11,526 bases of DNA from UBA10133 sp964528565 (lineage in GTDB: Bacteria; Patescibacteriota; Microgenomatia; UBA1400; MFAQ01), in NCBI GenBank assembly GCA_964528565.1, contig CAZGSP010000038.1:1-11526 (forward strand), read 5' to 3'. The notes under the pieces are model-generated. The model was not told the origin of the DNA. It saw only the letters and a list, made by a program, of their open reading frames with translations, and made no database searches. The position numbers and the translations under genes were made by a program. Positions 1 to 5,962 of the stretch are shown here, piece after piece. Each line of letters opens with the position of its first letter. Position 1 is the first letter of the stretch.

Positions 1-30
1 CGGCCGGCCCCGCGGGGGGGGGGGGGGCTT
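1..30. other. Low-complexity GC/poly-G edge, possible collapsed terminator
   Basis: Positions 1-13 contain only G and C, followed by an unbroken run of 14 G (14-27), then C and a T-tract. No other part of the window is like this. Read on the minus strand, just after the last gene stops, it is an A-tract, GC, a C run, GCGGGGC and GGCCGGCC. That has the left half of an intrinsic terminator (A-tract followed by a GC stem), but the C run and the lost right side cannot be natural with any confidence. A sequencing or assembly artefact at a contig end is the simplest reading. Confidence 0.45.
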
Positions 31-39
31 TTTTGTGGC

Positions 40-1059
40 TTACTTTGATCTCGACTTGCTTAAGGCTCTAGCCACTCTCATTCCAAAGGTCCTGATCATC
101 ACCACCCCGATCCCCAAAACAGGTATCGCAAACACGGCTCCAAAGGCTCCACCAAACTTGAGACCGATCAGAAGAGAGATTAGGATAATGGCCGGATGAA
201 GGCTAAAAGCTTTACCCAATATCTTTGGTCCGATGACATTAAAAATAATTTGCTGAGCGATAAAGAGGATCAACCCTACAAAAAGCGCTTTTATCGGATC
301 GGCAAGCAAAGCCACCAATACCGGCAGAGCCAGAGCCAGTAGGGGACCGATTAGGGGAACGATTGCAAATAGACCGGCAAAAAACGCCATCGAAACCGCA
401 AAACCTGTCCCAAAGAGGAACATGACAAGCCAGGTGATCAGGGCGATCAAAATACCATAGAAAAACTGCACCCGGAAAAAAGAGATAAAAGTATCACTGA
501 TCACTTTTTCCGTGAACTTCATCGTTTCATGCCAACTGTTCGGTACCAAATTAAAAAATTCCCGGTTAATTTTGTTTTTATCAATAATAAAATAAAAGGA
601 AAGCGTTAGAACGATAAACGCCGAAAAAAAGAACTGGGCGATAGAGGGGATTAGTGTCAACGAGTTTTCGATCTGGGAAATTAGCGGTCCGTTCAGGCTA
701 TTTAAAATATTCGGGGCTACCGTACCTAAATATTCGGGTAAAAGGCTCACCAGTGCCAGGATTTGGGTCGTAATTAACGGAATGTAAACAAAACCAATGG
801 TCACTATAAATACCGACAAGAGGATATACGCTACCGTGGTGGAAATAATCTTCGAAAACCTAAAATATTTTTGGATCAAGTCAACTACCGGGTCAAGCAA
901 GAAGCTTACCAGCCATGAAACCAAGACGATCACGATAATATCCGTGAAACGCCCAAGCACCGCCCAGATAAGCCCAAGGACATAGCTGCCTACGGCAATA
1001 ATTAACAGAAATAACAGTATCCGAACCAGATCGTAATTCTTTTTCACTTCGTCCTGCAT
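40..1059 (-). CDS. AI-2E/PerM family transporter-like membrane protein
   Basis: A 339-residue polytopic inner-membrane protein of the AI-2E transporter (PF01594, formerly UPF0118/PerM) family. Hydrophobic segments are visible at about residues 12-35, 40-57, 72-95, 139-159, 199-217, 220-252, 256-276 and 288-322. The family's conserved C-terminal block is intact: Q269-Q270, N274, G277-P-K-I, G282-K and S286-L-H-P, followed by the Gly-rich last span G303-G-A-F-G and A311-I-P. The polar linker at about 160-190 is the usual extended region between the early spans and the conserved core. Length is normal for the family. The ATG lies 5 bp after the stop of the zinc-ribbon gene with no clear Shine-Dalgarno site, so translation is probably coupled. 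Family members export AI-2, act as Na+/H+ antiporters, or are of unknown function; the substrate cannot be read from sequence. Family call is firm, function is open. Confidence 0.88.
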   Translation of the reverse strand: MQDEVKKNYDLVRILLFLLIIAVGSYVLGLIWAVLGRFTDIIVIVLVSWLVSFLLDPVVDLIQKYFRFSKIISTTVAYILLSVFIVTIGFVYIPLITTQILALVSLLPEYLGTVAPNILNSLNGPLISQIENSLTLIPSIAQFFFSAFIVLTLSFYFIIDKNKINREFFNLVPNSWHETMKFTEKVISDTFISFFRVQFFYGILIALITWLVMFLFGTGFAVSMAFFAGLFAIVPLIGPLLALALPVLVALLADPIKALFVGLILFIAQQIIFNVIGPKILGKAFSLHPAIILISLLIGLKFGGAFGAVFAIPVLGIGVVMIRTFGMRVARALSKSRSK

Positions 1060-1064
1060 GATAA

Positions 1065-1694
1065 TTACTTTTTGGTTACCTTCTTGGTTCTCTTTTTCCC
1101 GACTGAAGGAGTCTTCTCCAAATTTGTTTCTATCTCTTCAAGGATCTTGGTAGTTATCTCTTTTGAGGCTTCCTTCTCGGTAACGGGCGATAACAGTTTT
1201 AGTATCTTGTCCAGCTTGGCATTGATTGAGGCGAGCTCAGAGCTATTATCTTTACCTGCGTTTCTTCCTCCATCGGACTTGGTCGCGGCGAAGCAATTAC
1301 TACAAAGTACCGGTTTACCCCCCGTGGGGCGGAAAGGGACTTCACAACTCTGTCCGCACTGATCGCAGGTAGCCCGGAACATCGGTTTGTCCTGAGCGGG
1401 ACCGTAGGATCTATCGGCAAAATTGGAGCCTCCGTCGCGGTTATCGTACATTTTTGGGCGTCTGGAATCTCCGGAATTTGATTCCCGGGAACCGCCGCCA
1501 TTATTCTCAAAACACTTGCTACAAAAGACTTCTTTCCGGCCGTTTGGTCTAAAAGGAACCTTGCAATCGGCACCACATTGGGCACAAACTGCATCAAAAA
1601 GCTCAGGTCTATCCGTCCCTCTGTCGTTATAGTCACGTCTGCCAAAACTTCTGTTTCCACTAAAACTGTTGTTACCTCTGTTTGAAAATGTCAT
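1065..1694 (-). CDS. Double CxxC-x17-CxxC zinc-ribbon protein with basic tails
   Basis: A 209-residue soluble protein with two copies of a CxxC-x17-CxxC module, a family known mainly from candidate-phyla bacteria and of unknown function. Module 1 uses C37, C40, C58 and C61; module 2 uses C110, C113, C131 and C134. A fifth Cys (C44, C117) sits at the same place in each, and the block VPFRP is identical (residues 46-50 and 119-123). The N-terminus (2-29) is rich in Arg, Gly, Asn and Ser, with RG and RD steps as in disordered RNA-binding tails. A predicted amphipathic helix (152-168, SELASINAKLDKILKLL) follows module 2, and the C-terminus is Lys-rich (199-209). Together these suggest zinc binding and nucleic-acid or ribosome contact, which is inference. 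The ATG at 1694 follows AGGAT with almost no spacing. It is the first gene of a two-gene unit with the AI-2E-type membrane protein. Confidence 0.85.
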   Translation of the reverse strand: MTFSNRGNNSFSGNRSFGRRDYNDRGTDRPELFDAVCAQCGADCKVPFRPNGRKEVFCSKCFENNGGGSRESNSGDSRRPKMYDNRDGGSNFADRSYGPAQDKPMFRATCDQCGQSCEVPFRPTGGKPVLCSNCFAATKSDGGRNAGKDNSSELASINAKLDKILKLLSPVTEKEASKEITTKILEEIETNLEKTPSVGKKRTKKVTKK

Positions 1695-1701
1695 ATCCTA
1701 T

Positions 1702-1710
1702 ATTCTACCA
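1702..1710 (-). promoter_or_regulatory. Candidate extended -10 promoter for the zinc-ribbon gene
   Basis: The minus strand reads TGGTAGAAT, which matches an extended -10 element (TGnTATAAT) with one mismatch. It lies only 7 bp before the ATG at 1694, so a transcript would be leaderless or have a leader of a few bases. No good -35 is visible: the region 16-17 bp upstream falls inside the GC-rich terminator hairpin and its T-tract loop. The first base of the element touches the hairpin end. This is a pattern match only. Confidence 0.35.
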
Positions 1711-1740
1711 CAAAGCCCCCGAAAAAACCGGGGGCCTTGT
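1710..1740 (-). terminator. Intrinsic terminator hairpin after the major pilin
   Basis: A 12-bp stem with one G-U wobble in RNA: arms at 1710-1721 and 1729-1740, loop of 7 bases (GTTTTTT on the minus strand). The core is GCCCCCG/CGGGGGC, preceded by ACAAG and followed by a short TTTGT rather than a long U-tract. It starts 20 bp after the pilin stop codon and ends 15 bp before the next start codon, so it separates the pilin unit from the zinc-ribbon/AI-2E unit. The weak U-tract means read-through is possible. Confidence 0.75.
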
Positions 1741-1759
1741 TTCGGACACGCCAAACCAG

Positions 1760-2299
1760 TTAAGGACTTATCAAAGTCAAACCGGGATTGGTTCCTACTT
1801 CATAAGTAGTTGCCGATGTTCCGCCGTCGTTTTGGGCTACTGCCGCATTTGCGGTGGACTCGAGGTAAGCGTTAAGTTCATAGGTGGTCCCATTACTCTC
1901 AAAGCTATACACCATGCCTCCGGCCGCAATCTGGGTCGTACCGTCGGAAAGGGTGGTTGCCACGGTGGCACTCTGTCTGGGATCGATCGGAAGTACCGAC
2001 AGGTACTTGGACACATCCATTCCCAAATAGTTGGTAACACTGGTCGTATCTCTACTTCCGGCCGAGGACCCGGTAAACGGGATCGCTACAGTACCGGATA
2101 GAGCGCCGCCCTCCGCAATCGCTAAATCAATAGCTTTGCGCATGGTGGCCAAATCCGACAATCTGGTCGTATCTCGACTTTTCCGTTGAGCTTCGGCCGG
2201 ATTAATGGCCAAAACCACCAGAGTTGCCAAAATACTTAAAATTGCGATCACAACCAATAGTTCGATCAATGTGAAACCTTTAGTTAGTTTATTTATCAT
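1760..2299 (-). CDS. pilA: Major type IV pilin (PilA-like)
   Basis: A 179-residue type IV prepilin. The class III signal is textbook: a short basic leader (residues 1-8, MINKLTKG), cleavage expected between G8 and F9, N-methylatable Phe at +1, TLIE with Glu at +5 (E13), then the hydrophobic assembly helix to about residue 33. It continues into the amphipathic NPAEAQRKSRDTTRLSDL stretch (33-50) common in pilins of candidate-phyla bacteria. The C-terminal domain is short, rich in Thr, Ser, Ala and Gly, and has no cysteine, so there is no disulfide D-loop. It is called the major subunit because it alone has its own promoter, a near-consensus ribosome site and a terminator, and because the other four prepilins here form a GspHIJK-type minor set. 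It is exported and polymerised by PilB/PilC; the processing peptidase PilD is not in the window. Confidence 0.92.
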   Translation of the reverse strand: MINKLTKGFTLIELLVVIAILSILATLVVLAINPAEAQRKSRDTTRLSDLATMRKAIDLAIAEGGALSGTVAIPFTGSSAGSRDTTSVTNYLGMDVSKYLSVLPIDPRQSATVATTLSDGTTQIAAGGMVYSFESNGTTYELNAYLESTANAAVAQNDGGTSATTYEVGTNPGLTLISP

Positions 2300-2305
2300 T
2301 CATAT

Positions 2306-2317
2306 CTCACCACCTTT
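2306..2317 (-). promoter_or_regulatory. Near-consensus Shine-Dalgarno site for the pilin
   Basis: The minus strand reads AAAGGTGGTGAG, matching 10 of 12 bases of the ideal AAAGGAGGTGAT. It is by far the strongest ribosome site in the window; most other genes here rely on overlaps or weak AGGA-type sites. Its core lies about 10 bases before the pilin ATG (2299). A second ATG at 2303, about 6 bases from the core, opens a four-codon frame (MNDK, stop at 2289-2291) that overlaps the pilin start out of frame. Confidence 0.8.
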
Positions 2318-2331
2318 CGTGTTTATTAATT

Positions 2332-2359
2332 ATTAAATACCGTTTTATTAATTAGTCAA
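2332..2359 (-). promoter_or_regulatory. Sigma-70-type promoter of the major pilin
   Basis: On the minus strand TTGACT (2354-2359, 5/6 match to TTGACA) is followed after exactly 16 bp by TTTAAT (2332-2337, 5/6 match to TATAAT). The spacer and downstream region are strongly AT-rich compared with the surrounding coding DNA. Transcription would start near 2325, giving a leader of about 25 bases that contains the strong ribosome site. The -35 overlaps the last codons and stop of the upstream 85-aa gene, so the promoter is tucked into the operon end. Confidence 0.7.
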
Positions 2360-2609
2360 ATGGCTCCGTGCGTACGACGGGTAAATTGGATTCGGAAACT
2401 GTTTTTAATGACTTTCTCAAAATATTCAAGTTGTCTTGTTTTATGGTGGGGACGTTTATCCCGATGGCAAGAGGTGCTTCCGGCAATGAACGCAGTGTCC
2501 ACAATTTGTATCCCACAAAGAAGCACACACCCAGCCAGATCACGACAGACACTACAATTTCAGCCTTTATATTTAGCTCCAACTGATTTTCCTGTTCTTT
2601 TATTGTCAT
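2352..2609 (-). CDS. Small single-span membrane protein of the pilus operon (PilP position)
   Basis: An 85-residue protein not recognised as a named family. A polar N-terminus (1-16) is followed by one membrane span (about 17-37, with W25 and C29) and a 45-residue tail. The tail has a Pro-rich linker (SLPEAPLAIGINVP, 41-54) and then a short predicted helix (58-70, with L61, L64 and L68). There is no signal-peptidase or lipobox motif, so it should remain anchored in the cytoplasmic membrane. The ATG begins 1 bp after the PilO stop, so it is clearly part of the operon. In diderms the gene after pilO is the lipoprotein PilP, which links PilNO to the secretin PilQ; here the position is the same but sequence similarity is not evident. 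A PilO/PilN-binding accessory or reduced PilP analogue is inference from position and topology. Being a real gene is well supported by spacing and composition. Confidence 0.7.
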   Translation of the reverse strand: MTIKEQENQLELNIKAEIVVSVVIWLGVCFFVGYKLWTLRSLPEAPLAIGINVPTIKQDNLNILRKSLKTVSESNLPVVRTEPFD

Positions 2610-2610
2610 G

Positions 2611-3141
2611 TTATTTTTTTTCCGGATTCATCATTAAGTATCCCGTAATTATTGCCTTCAGGCCGGGCTTGTTTTCGAGTGTCAGTAGCATCATCTTGTC
2701 CACCTTAAAGAAATAGGGCAGTTCTGACAAGCGGGTAAGAAAAGTCGTCAGACTCTGGAAACTTCCCTCCAGGGTAATTTCGGAACGAAGACCATAAAAC
2801 TTCTTACCGGAGACGTCGATCTTGCCCGGAAAATCGTCAAAATGAAAGAGCACCGTCATGCCGGCATCTTTAGCCAAGCTTTCCAATAAAGCTACAAACG
2901 TGGCCACTTCCTCCTCATTCGCCGGCAGAGTTTTTTGATATACGAGGGTTTCGGCGGAAAGTGTTGGCAGTAAAACGGAAAGTTCTCCCAGCTTTAGATT
3001 GTTATTCTCTTGTCTCCCGATCTCCACTTTCAAAACATTTACCTCTCTAATAATTTTTTCCGTCGCGAAAAACAACCATCCGATTGCCAAAAGCACGATT
3101 ACGAGAAAAAATAAGTGCCATATGGGTGATTTAGTTTTCAT
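2611..3141 (-). CDS. pilO: PilO-like inner-membrane alignment protein
   Basis: A 176-residue bitopic membrane protein with PilO architecture: short cytoplasmic N-terminus, one span (about 8-25), a heptad-like coiled coil (27-52, with EVNVLKVEIGRQENN), then a compact alpha/beta domain (about 75-170) that fits the ferredoxin-like fold of PilO/GspM proteins. The sequence SFQSLTTFLTRLSELPYFFKVD (127-148) is the family's typical 'short helix, then strand' region. It normally pairs with PilN and aligns the pilus machine in the membrane. Its ATG overlaps the PilMN stop as ATGA (3138-3141), giving tight translational coupling and near-equal production, consistent with a heterodimer between the PilN part and PilO. 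Length is slightly below that of proteobacterial PilO (about 205). Fold call rests on topology, motif pattern and position. Confidence 0.8.
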   Translation of the reverse strand: MKTKSPIWHLFFLVIVLLAIGWLFFATEKIIREVNVLKVEIGRQENNNLKLGELSVLLPTLSAETLVYQKTLPANEEEVATFVALLESLAKDAGMTVLFHFDDFPGKIDVSGKKFYGLRSEITLEGSFQSLTTFLTRLSELPYFFKVDKMMLLTLENKPGLKAIITGYLMMNPEKK

Positions 3142-4592
3142 TTTGTTTCAACATTGGCGATTCTGAAAGTTAAACCGATATCTTTCTCCAAGCTTCCAAA
3201 ATAGAGTTTTCCGTCTGAAAAACCCTGTATCGAAAGCAGGTTCTTGTAAAAATCCAAAACAACCGGTCTTGACTCGGCCGTGCCGGTGATGACCCATGAG
3301 TTTCCCTTATCAGACAACTTTTTGATGCCCGAATTTCGGTTTATTACGACACTGGAAAAGGTCACCCCCTCCGGAGTAATTGATGACAGCTCTCTTAAAA
3401 TCAGTTCTTCACCTCCGGTAATTTCCCGCAAACTCAGTAACTGACCGGTGATTTGATTCACCTGATCTGCCTGCCTAATCCTCAACTGACTCGCCGGTAA
3501 ACTTAAGGTTTCGTCATACTGCGCCTTAAGCCTAATCAGCCTTGATTTGTTGACCCGCATCTGCTGAAATAAATAAGTCAGTCCAACCAAAATAAGAATC
3601 GAGAGTATAAATAATACCGCAAGAACCTTCTTCCACGAATCGGTAAGTTTGTGTCTAATTGCCTCCAAACGAAAATCTAAAGGCAATACATTGATTGATG
3701 GTTGTTGGTCAAAAGTTTTCAAACCTAACCCGTGTGAAGTGTAAAGAAGAGTGTGGTTTGCCACTTGGGAATCGGCCAGACGGCTCACGGCTATAACCGT
3801 ATTGATGTTTTGGGCTTTTAGATCGGTGGCAATCTTATCAATACCCTGAAGTGATCCCGAAATAATCACTTCGGTCACCGGCCGGTTTGGGTGCTTCGAG
3901 TTGGCAAAATTGATGTAAGCCAACACCGTCTGGACAATCTTACCCTTCTTTTCTATTTCCGACTGAGGTAAAAAGTCGGAAAAGCGAGGATTCCCGCTCG
4001 TGATAAAAGAAAAAACACCAAAGCTCTCTCCAAGGTAGACTAAAAGCTGGTTCTTCCCATGATACAGAGATTGATCTATCACCCTGATATTGGCAAAAAC
4101 AGCCGGCTCCACTGCCACCACCCTTAAACCCACCGAAGTACATACAGACACATAGCTGTTGATAATATCCCGGGGAATCGCTGTTAAAAGAACCTCGATC
4201 TGGCCTTCATTCGACCGGCCGATTATTTGCCAATCGGTTTCCACCCCGGTCGGTAAAACAGGCAAAAGAGACCTTACCTGATAATCGATTGCGTCATTAA
4301 TATTTTTCCCCGGTATGTTCTGTACCACAAATTCACTCAGGAAAACACGGCTATCGTTAACCCCGATAACGACGTCGTTATTAAGATCGACCGGACCCGG
4401 TTTTGCCGTCAAAAATAATTGTTGCAGAACTTGAGCGAAAGCTATATTGTTTTTGATCTCTCCGTTTACCACCAGTCCCGTCAAAAGAGAAAGCTGGTTA
4501 AAACGCTCCAGCCTTACTCCATCACCGGAAATCTGCGACAGCTCAATAGAGTAATCGTTAAAATATAGACCAAGTGACGGTTTGGCAGGCAT
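3138..4592 (-). CDS. pilM: PilM-PilN fusion protein
   Basis: A 484-residue protein combining two normally separate pilus proteins. Residues 1 to about 292 follow the PilM actin-like (ASKHA) fold, with the family-like regions IPGKNINDAIDYQV (93-106) and VVAVEPAVFANIRV (158-171). At 300-308 comes INVLPLDFR, the conserved INLLP motif with which PilN normally starts, followed by one span (322-342), a coiled coil (345-390) and a periplasmic PilN-like alpha/beta domain (395-484). In canonical systems the INLLP peptide binds a groove in PilM; here the partners share one chain. The PilM nucleotide loops look altered: LGLYFNDYSIEL replaces the usual GxDIGxxxxK pattern at 7-18, and YLGESFGV replaces the second DxG motif at 186-193. 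The gene follows PilX after 17 bp, with AGAAGGAT close to the ATG, and overlaps pilO by 4 bp. Confidence 0.87.
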   Translation of the reverse strand: MPAKPSLGLYFNDYSIELSQISGDGVRLERFNQLSLLTGLVVNGEIKNNIAFAQVLQQLFLTAKPGPVDLNNDVVIGVNDSRVFLSEFVVQNIPGKNINDAIDYQVRSLLPVLPTGVETDWQIIGRSNEGQIEVLLTAIPRDIINSYVSVCTSVGLRVVAVEPAVFANIRVIDQSLYHGKNQLLVYLGESFGVFSFITSGNPRFSDFLPQSEIEKKGKIVQTVLAYINFANSKHPNRPVTEVIISGSLQGIDKIATDLKAQNINTVIAVSRLADSQVANHTLLYTSHGLGLKTFDQQPSINVLPLDFRLEAIRHKLTDSWKKVLAVLFILSILILVGLTYLFQQMRVNKSRLIRLKAQYDETLSLPASQLRIRQADQVNQITGQLLSLREITGGEELILRELSSITPEGVTFSSVVINRNSGIKKLSDKGNSWVITGTAESRPVVLDFYKNLLSIQGFSDGKLYFGSLEKDIGLTFRIANVETK

Positions 4593-4600
4593 ATCCTTCT
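4593..4600 (-). promoter_or_regulatory. Close-spaced ribosome site of the PilMN gene
   Basis: AGAAGGAT lies directly before the ATG at 4592, in the only intergenic gap of more than 5 bp inside the operon after pilB. The spacing of 1-2 bases from AGAAGGA to ATG is shorter than the usual 5-9. The zinc-ribbon gene shows the same AGGATATG arrangement at its start (1692-1699). Confidence 0.5.
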
Positions 4601-4609
4601 TTCATCTTA

Positions 4610-5962
4610 CTAATACTCGCGGATATTCACAACATTCCACCCTCCACTGTCCGGAACCACAATGGCTCGGGCCAGACTCGGGTCGTATGAAATCGTTGAG
4701 TTGTTTTTAATGTGAATTTTCTTGCCGAGTATGCCATTGATATTGGAATTTGACCCGACGTTGATACAACCATCAATGGCTACGAACACCACCGTCGCCG
4801 TATTACTGGTCATATCAATTGCCGGTAAGGTAGCACAATCATCACCCTTATTTTCCGAAATAAAAATAATTCCCGAACCTTGAGAATTTCGTCTGAACTC
4901 CACATTGCTACTCGTCACAACCCTTCCCTTAACGACGGGATTATCCGGATCGGAGGCAACTACCATGATTGAATTTTTACCCGTTTCCTCACTGGTAAAT
5001 AGAATATTGTTTTGCGAAATGTTAATGTCACCCTTAACCCAAAGCGGTCCGGTTACCGTCAGATTTACCCCGCTTGGCACGTTTAGATCGCCGATAATTT
5101 CCTTACTACCGATGGTGAACGTACCGTTGGCACAATCCGTACCATCGGCTTCACCGATATTACAGTCACCATTCCATACTCCTCCTTCTAAAGCTTTATT
5201 TTTCCAATATGTCGCATCTACGCTGGCTAGGTTTGCTTTGGCCGGGGGAGATGAAAAAGCGAAACTTCCGGAATATGGACAGTTTGTCGGTGGCGCACTC
5301 GCCCTCACATTTCCGTCGATCAAACAAGCCGTCATGGTGTTTGCCCAAGCGTTTTTTTGAATATAGACCCCTCCCGAATCCGGAGAACTAAGCCCTCCGA
5401 TCGAGCCAACTGCCCAGACACTGCCTAATATTCTTGAACCGGCAACACCGGTGCTGGCCTTTAAGCCCAGCACCGAGCCGTTTGAATACACATTCCCCGG
5501 GGTCCCGTTATTCCCGGTTACGGTCGCATTTCCCTCCAACTCAAAGCCCCCCTCACCGGACTGGGCCGCAAAGACAAAACTGGCTTTACTGGAAGACGAC
5601 GCCACGGTTACCTCAAGATTTTTAATTACGCCATTGATAAGTCCCGAGGATCGGACCACCCTTTCGTTATCATCTCCCGTAATGGTGGCCGATACCGTCG
5701 CCCCGTTGGGAAGTGAAAGATCTACCGTAAAACTGTCTCCAAACTCTTGATGGGCTCTCAGCCGGTACATTAATTCATCCACTCCGGACCAAGCCGCATA
5801 CCAGGCCTGACTGGAAAGGGTAATAGTATCTTCTATCTGGACATTGCTGACCGAGATCGAACTACTGGCCAAAACACTCAAGATCGACACCAATCCCAAG
5901 ATCAAAACCAGGACAAGACTGGCTTCTCCCCGGTAAATAATATTTCGTAGGTTAATTTTCAT
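4610..5962 (-). CDS. Large PilX/GspK-like minor pilin with beta-solenoid-like domain
   Basis: A 450-residue protein with a pilin-like start: a basic leader (1-12, ending RG), then EASLVLVLILGLVSILSVLA (13-32). Cleavage after G12 is likely, but +5 is Leu17, not Glu; a missing Glu at +5 is the hallmark of the GspK/PilX tip pseudopilin. The amphipathic helix continues through SQAWYAAWSGVDELMYRLR (51-69), typical of PilX-like proteins. From about 140 to 435 there are many short hydrophobic strands separated by Gly/Asn/Ser turns (GSVLG, GSVWAVGSIGG, DLNVPSGVNLTVTGPLWVKGDINI), which suggests a beta-solenoid. Six cysteines (C213, C228, C267, C277, C376, C399) could form three local disulfides. It is the fourth gene of the H-I-J-K set, its ATG directly following the PilW stop (TAAATG). 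It is larger than usual PilX (about 170-200 aa) and may be a pilus-tip adhesin; adhesion is inference. Confidence 0.8.
   Translation of the reverse strand: MKINLRNIIYRGEASLVLVLILGLVSILSVLASSSISVSNVQIEDTITLSSQAWYAAWSGVDELMYRLRAHQEFGDSFTVDLSLPNGATVSATITGDDNERVVRSSGLINGVIKNLEVTVASSSSKASFVFAAQSGEGGFELEGNATVTGNNGTPGNVYSNGSVLGLKASTGVAGSRILGSVWAVGSIGGLSSPDSGGVYIQKNAWANTMTACLIDGNVRASAPPTNCPYSGSFAFSSPPAKANLASVDATYWKNKALEGGVWNGDCNIGEADGTDCANGTFTIGSKEIIGDLNVPSGVNLTVTGPLWVKGDINISQNNILFTSEETGKNSIMVVASDPDNPVVKGRVVTSSNVEFRRNSQGSGIIFISENKGDDCATLPAIDMTSNTATVVFVAIDGCINVGSNSNINGILGKKIHIKNNSTISYDPSLARAIVVPDSGGWNVVNIREY

Noticed and set aside
1199..1660. A 153-residue open frame on the minus strand inside the zinc-ribbon gene
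   Set aside because: It is the other reading frame of a repeat-bearing gene whose real frame has perfectly spaced CxxC motifs; its own sequence has no domain pattern and no independent ribosome site.
1682..2101. A 139-residue plus-strand open frame across the pilin gene
   Set aside because: It is antisense to a clear prepilin, crosses the terminator hairpin and has no recognisable motif.
2360..2716. Plus-strand open frames of 118 and 72 residues opposite the 85-aa gene and PilO
   Set aside because: They lie antisense to operon genes with exact 1-bp and ATGA junctions; the apparent hydrophobic parts mirror the membrane spans on the other strand.
4905..5750. Plus-strand open frames opposite the PilX-like gene
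   Set aside because: They are shadows of a long, low-stop, Gly/Ser-rich gene and show no pilin or other domain signal.
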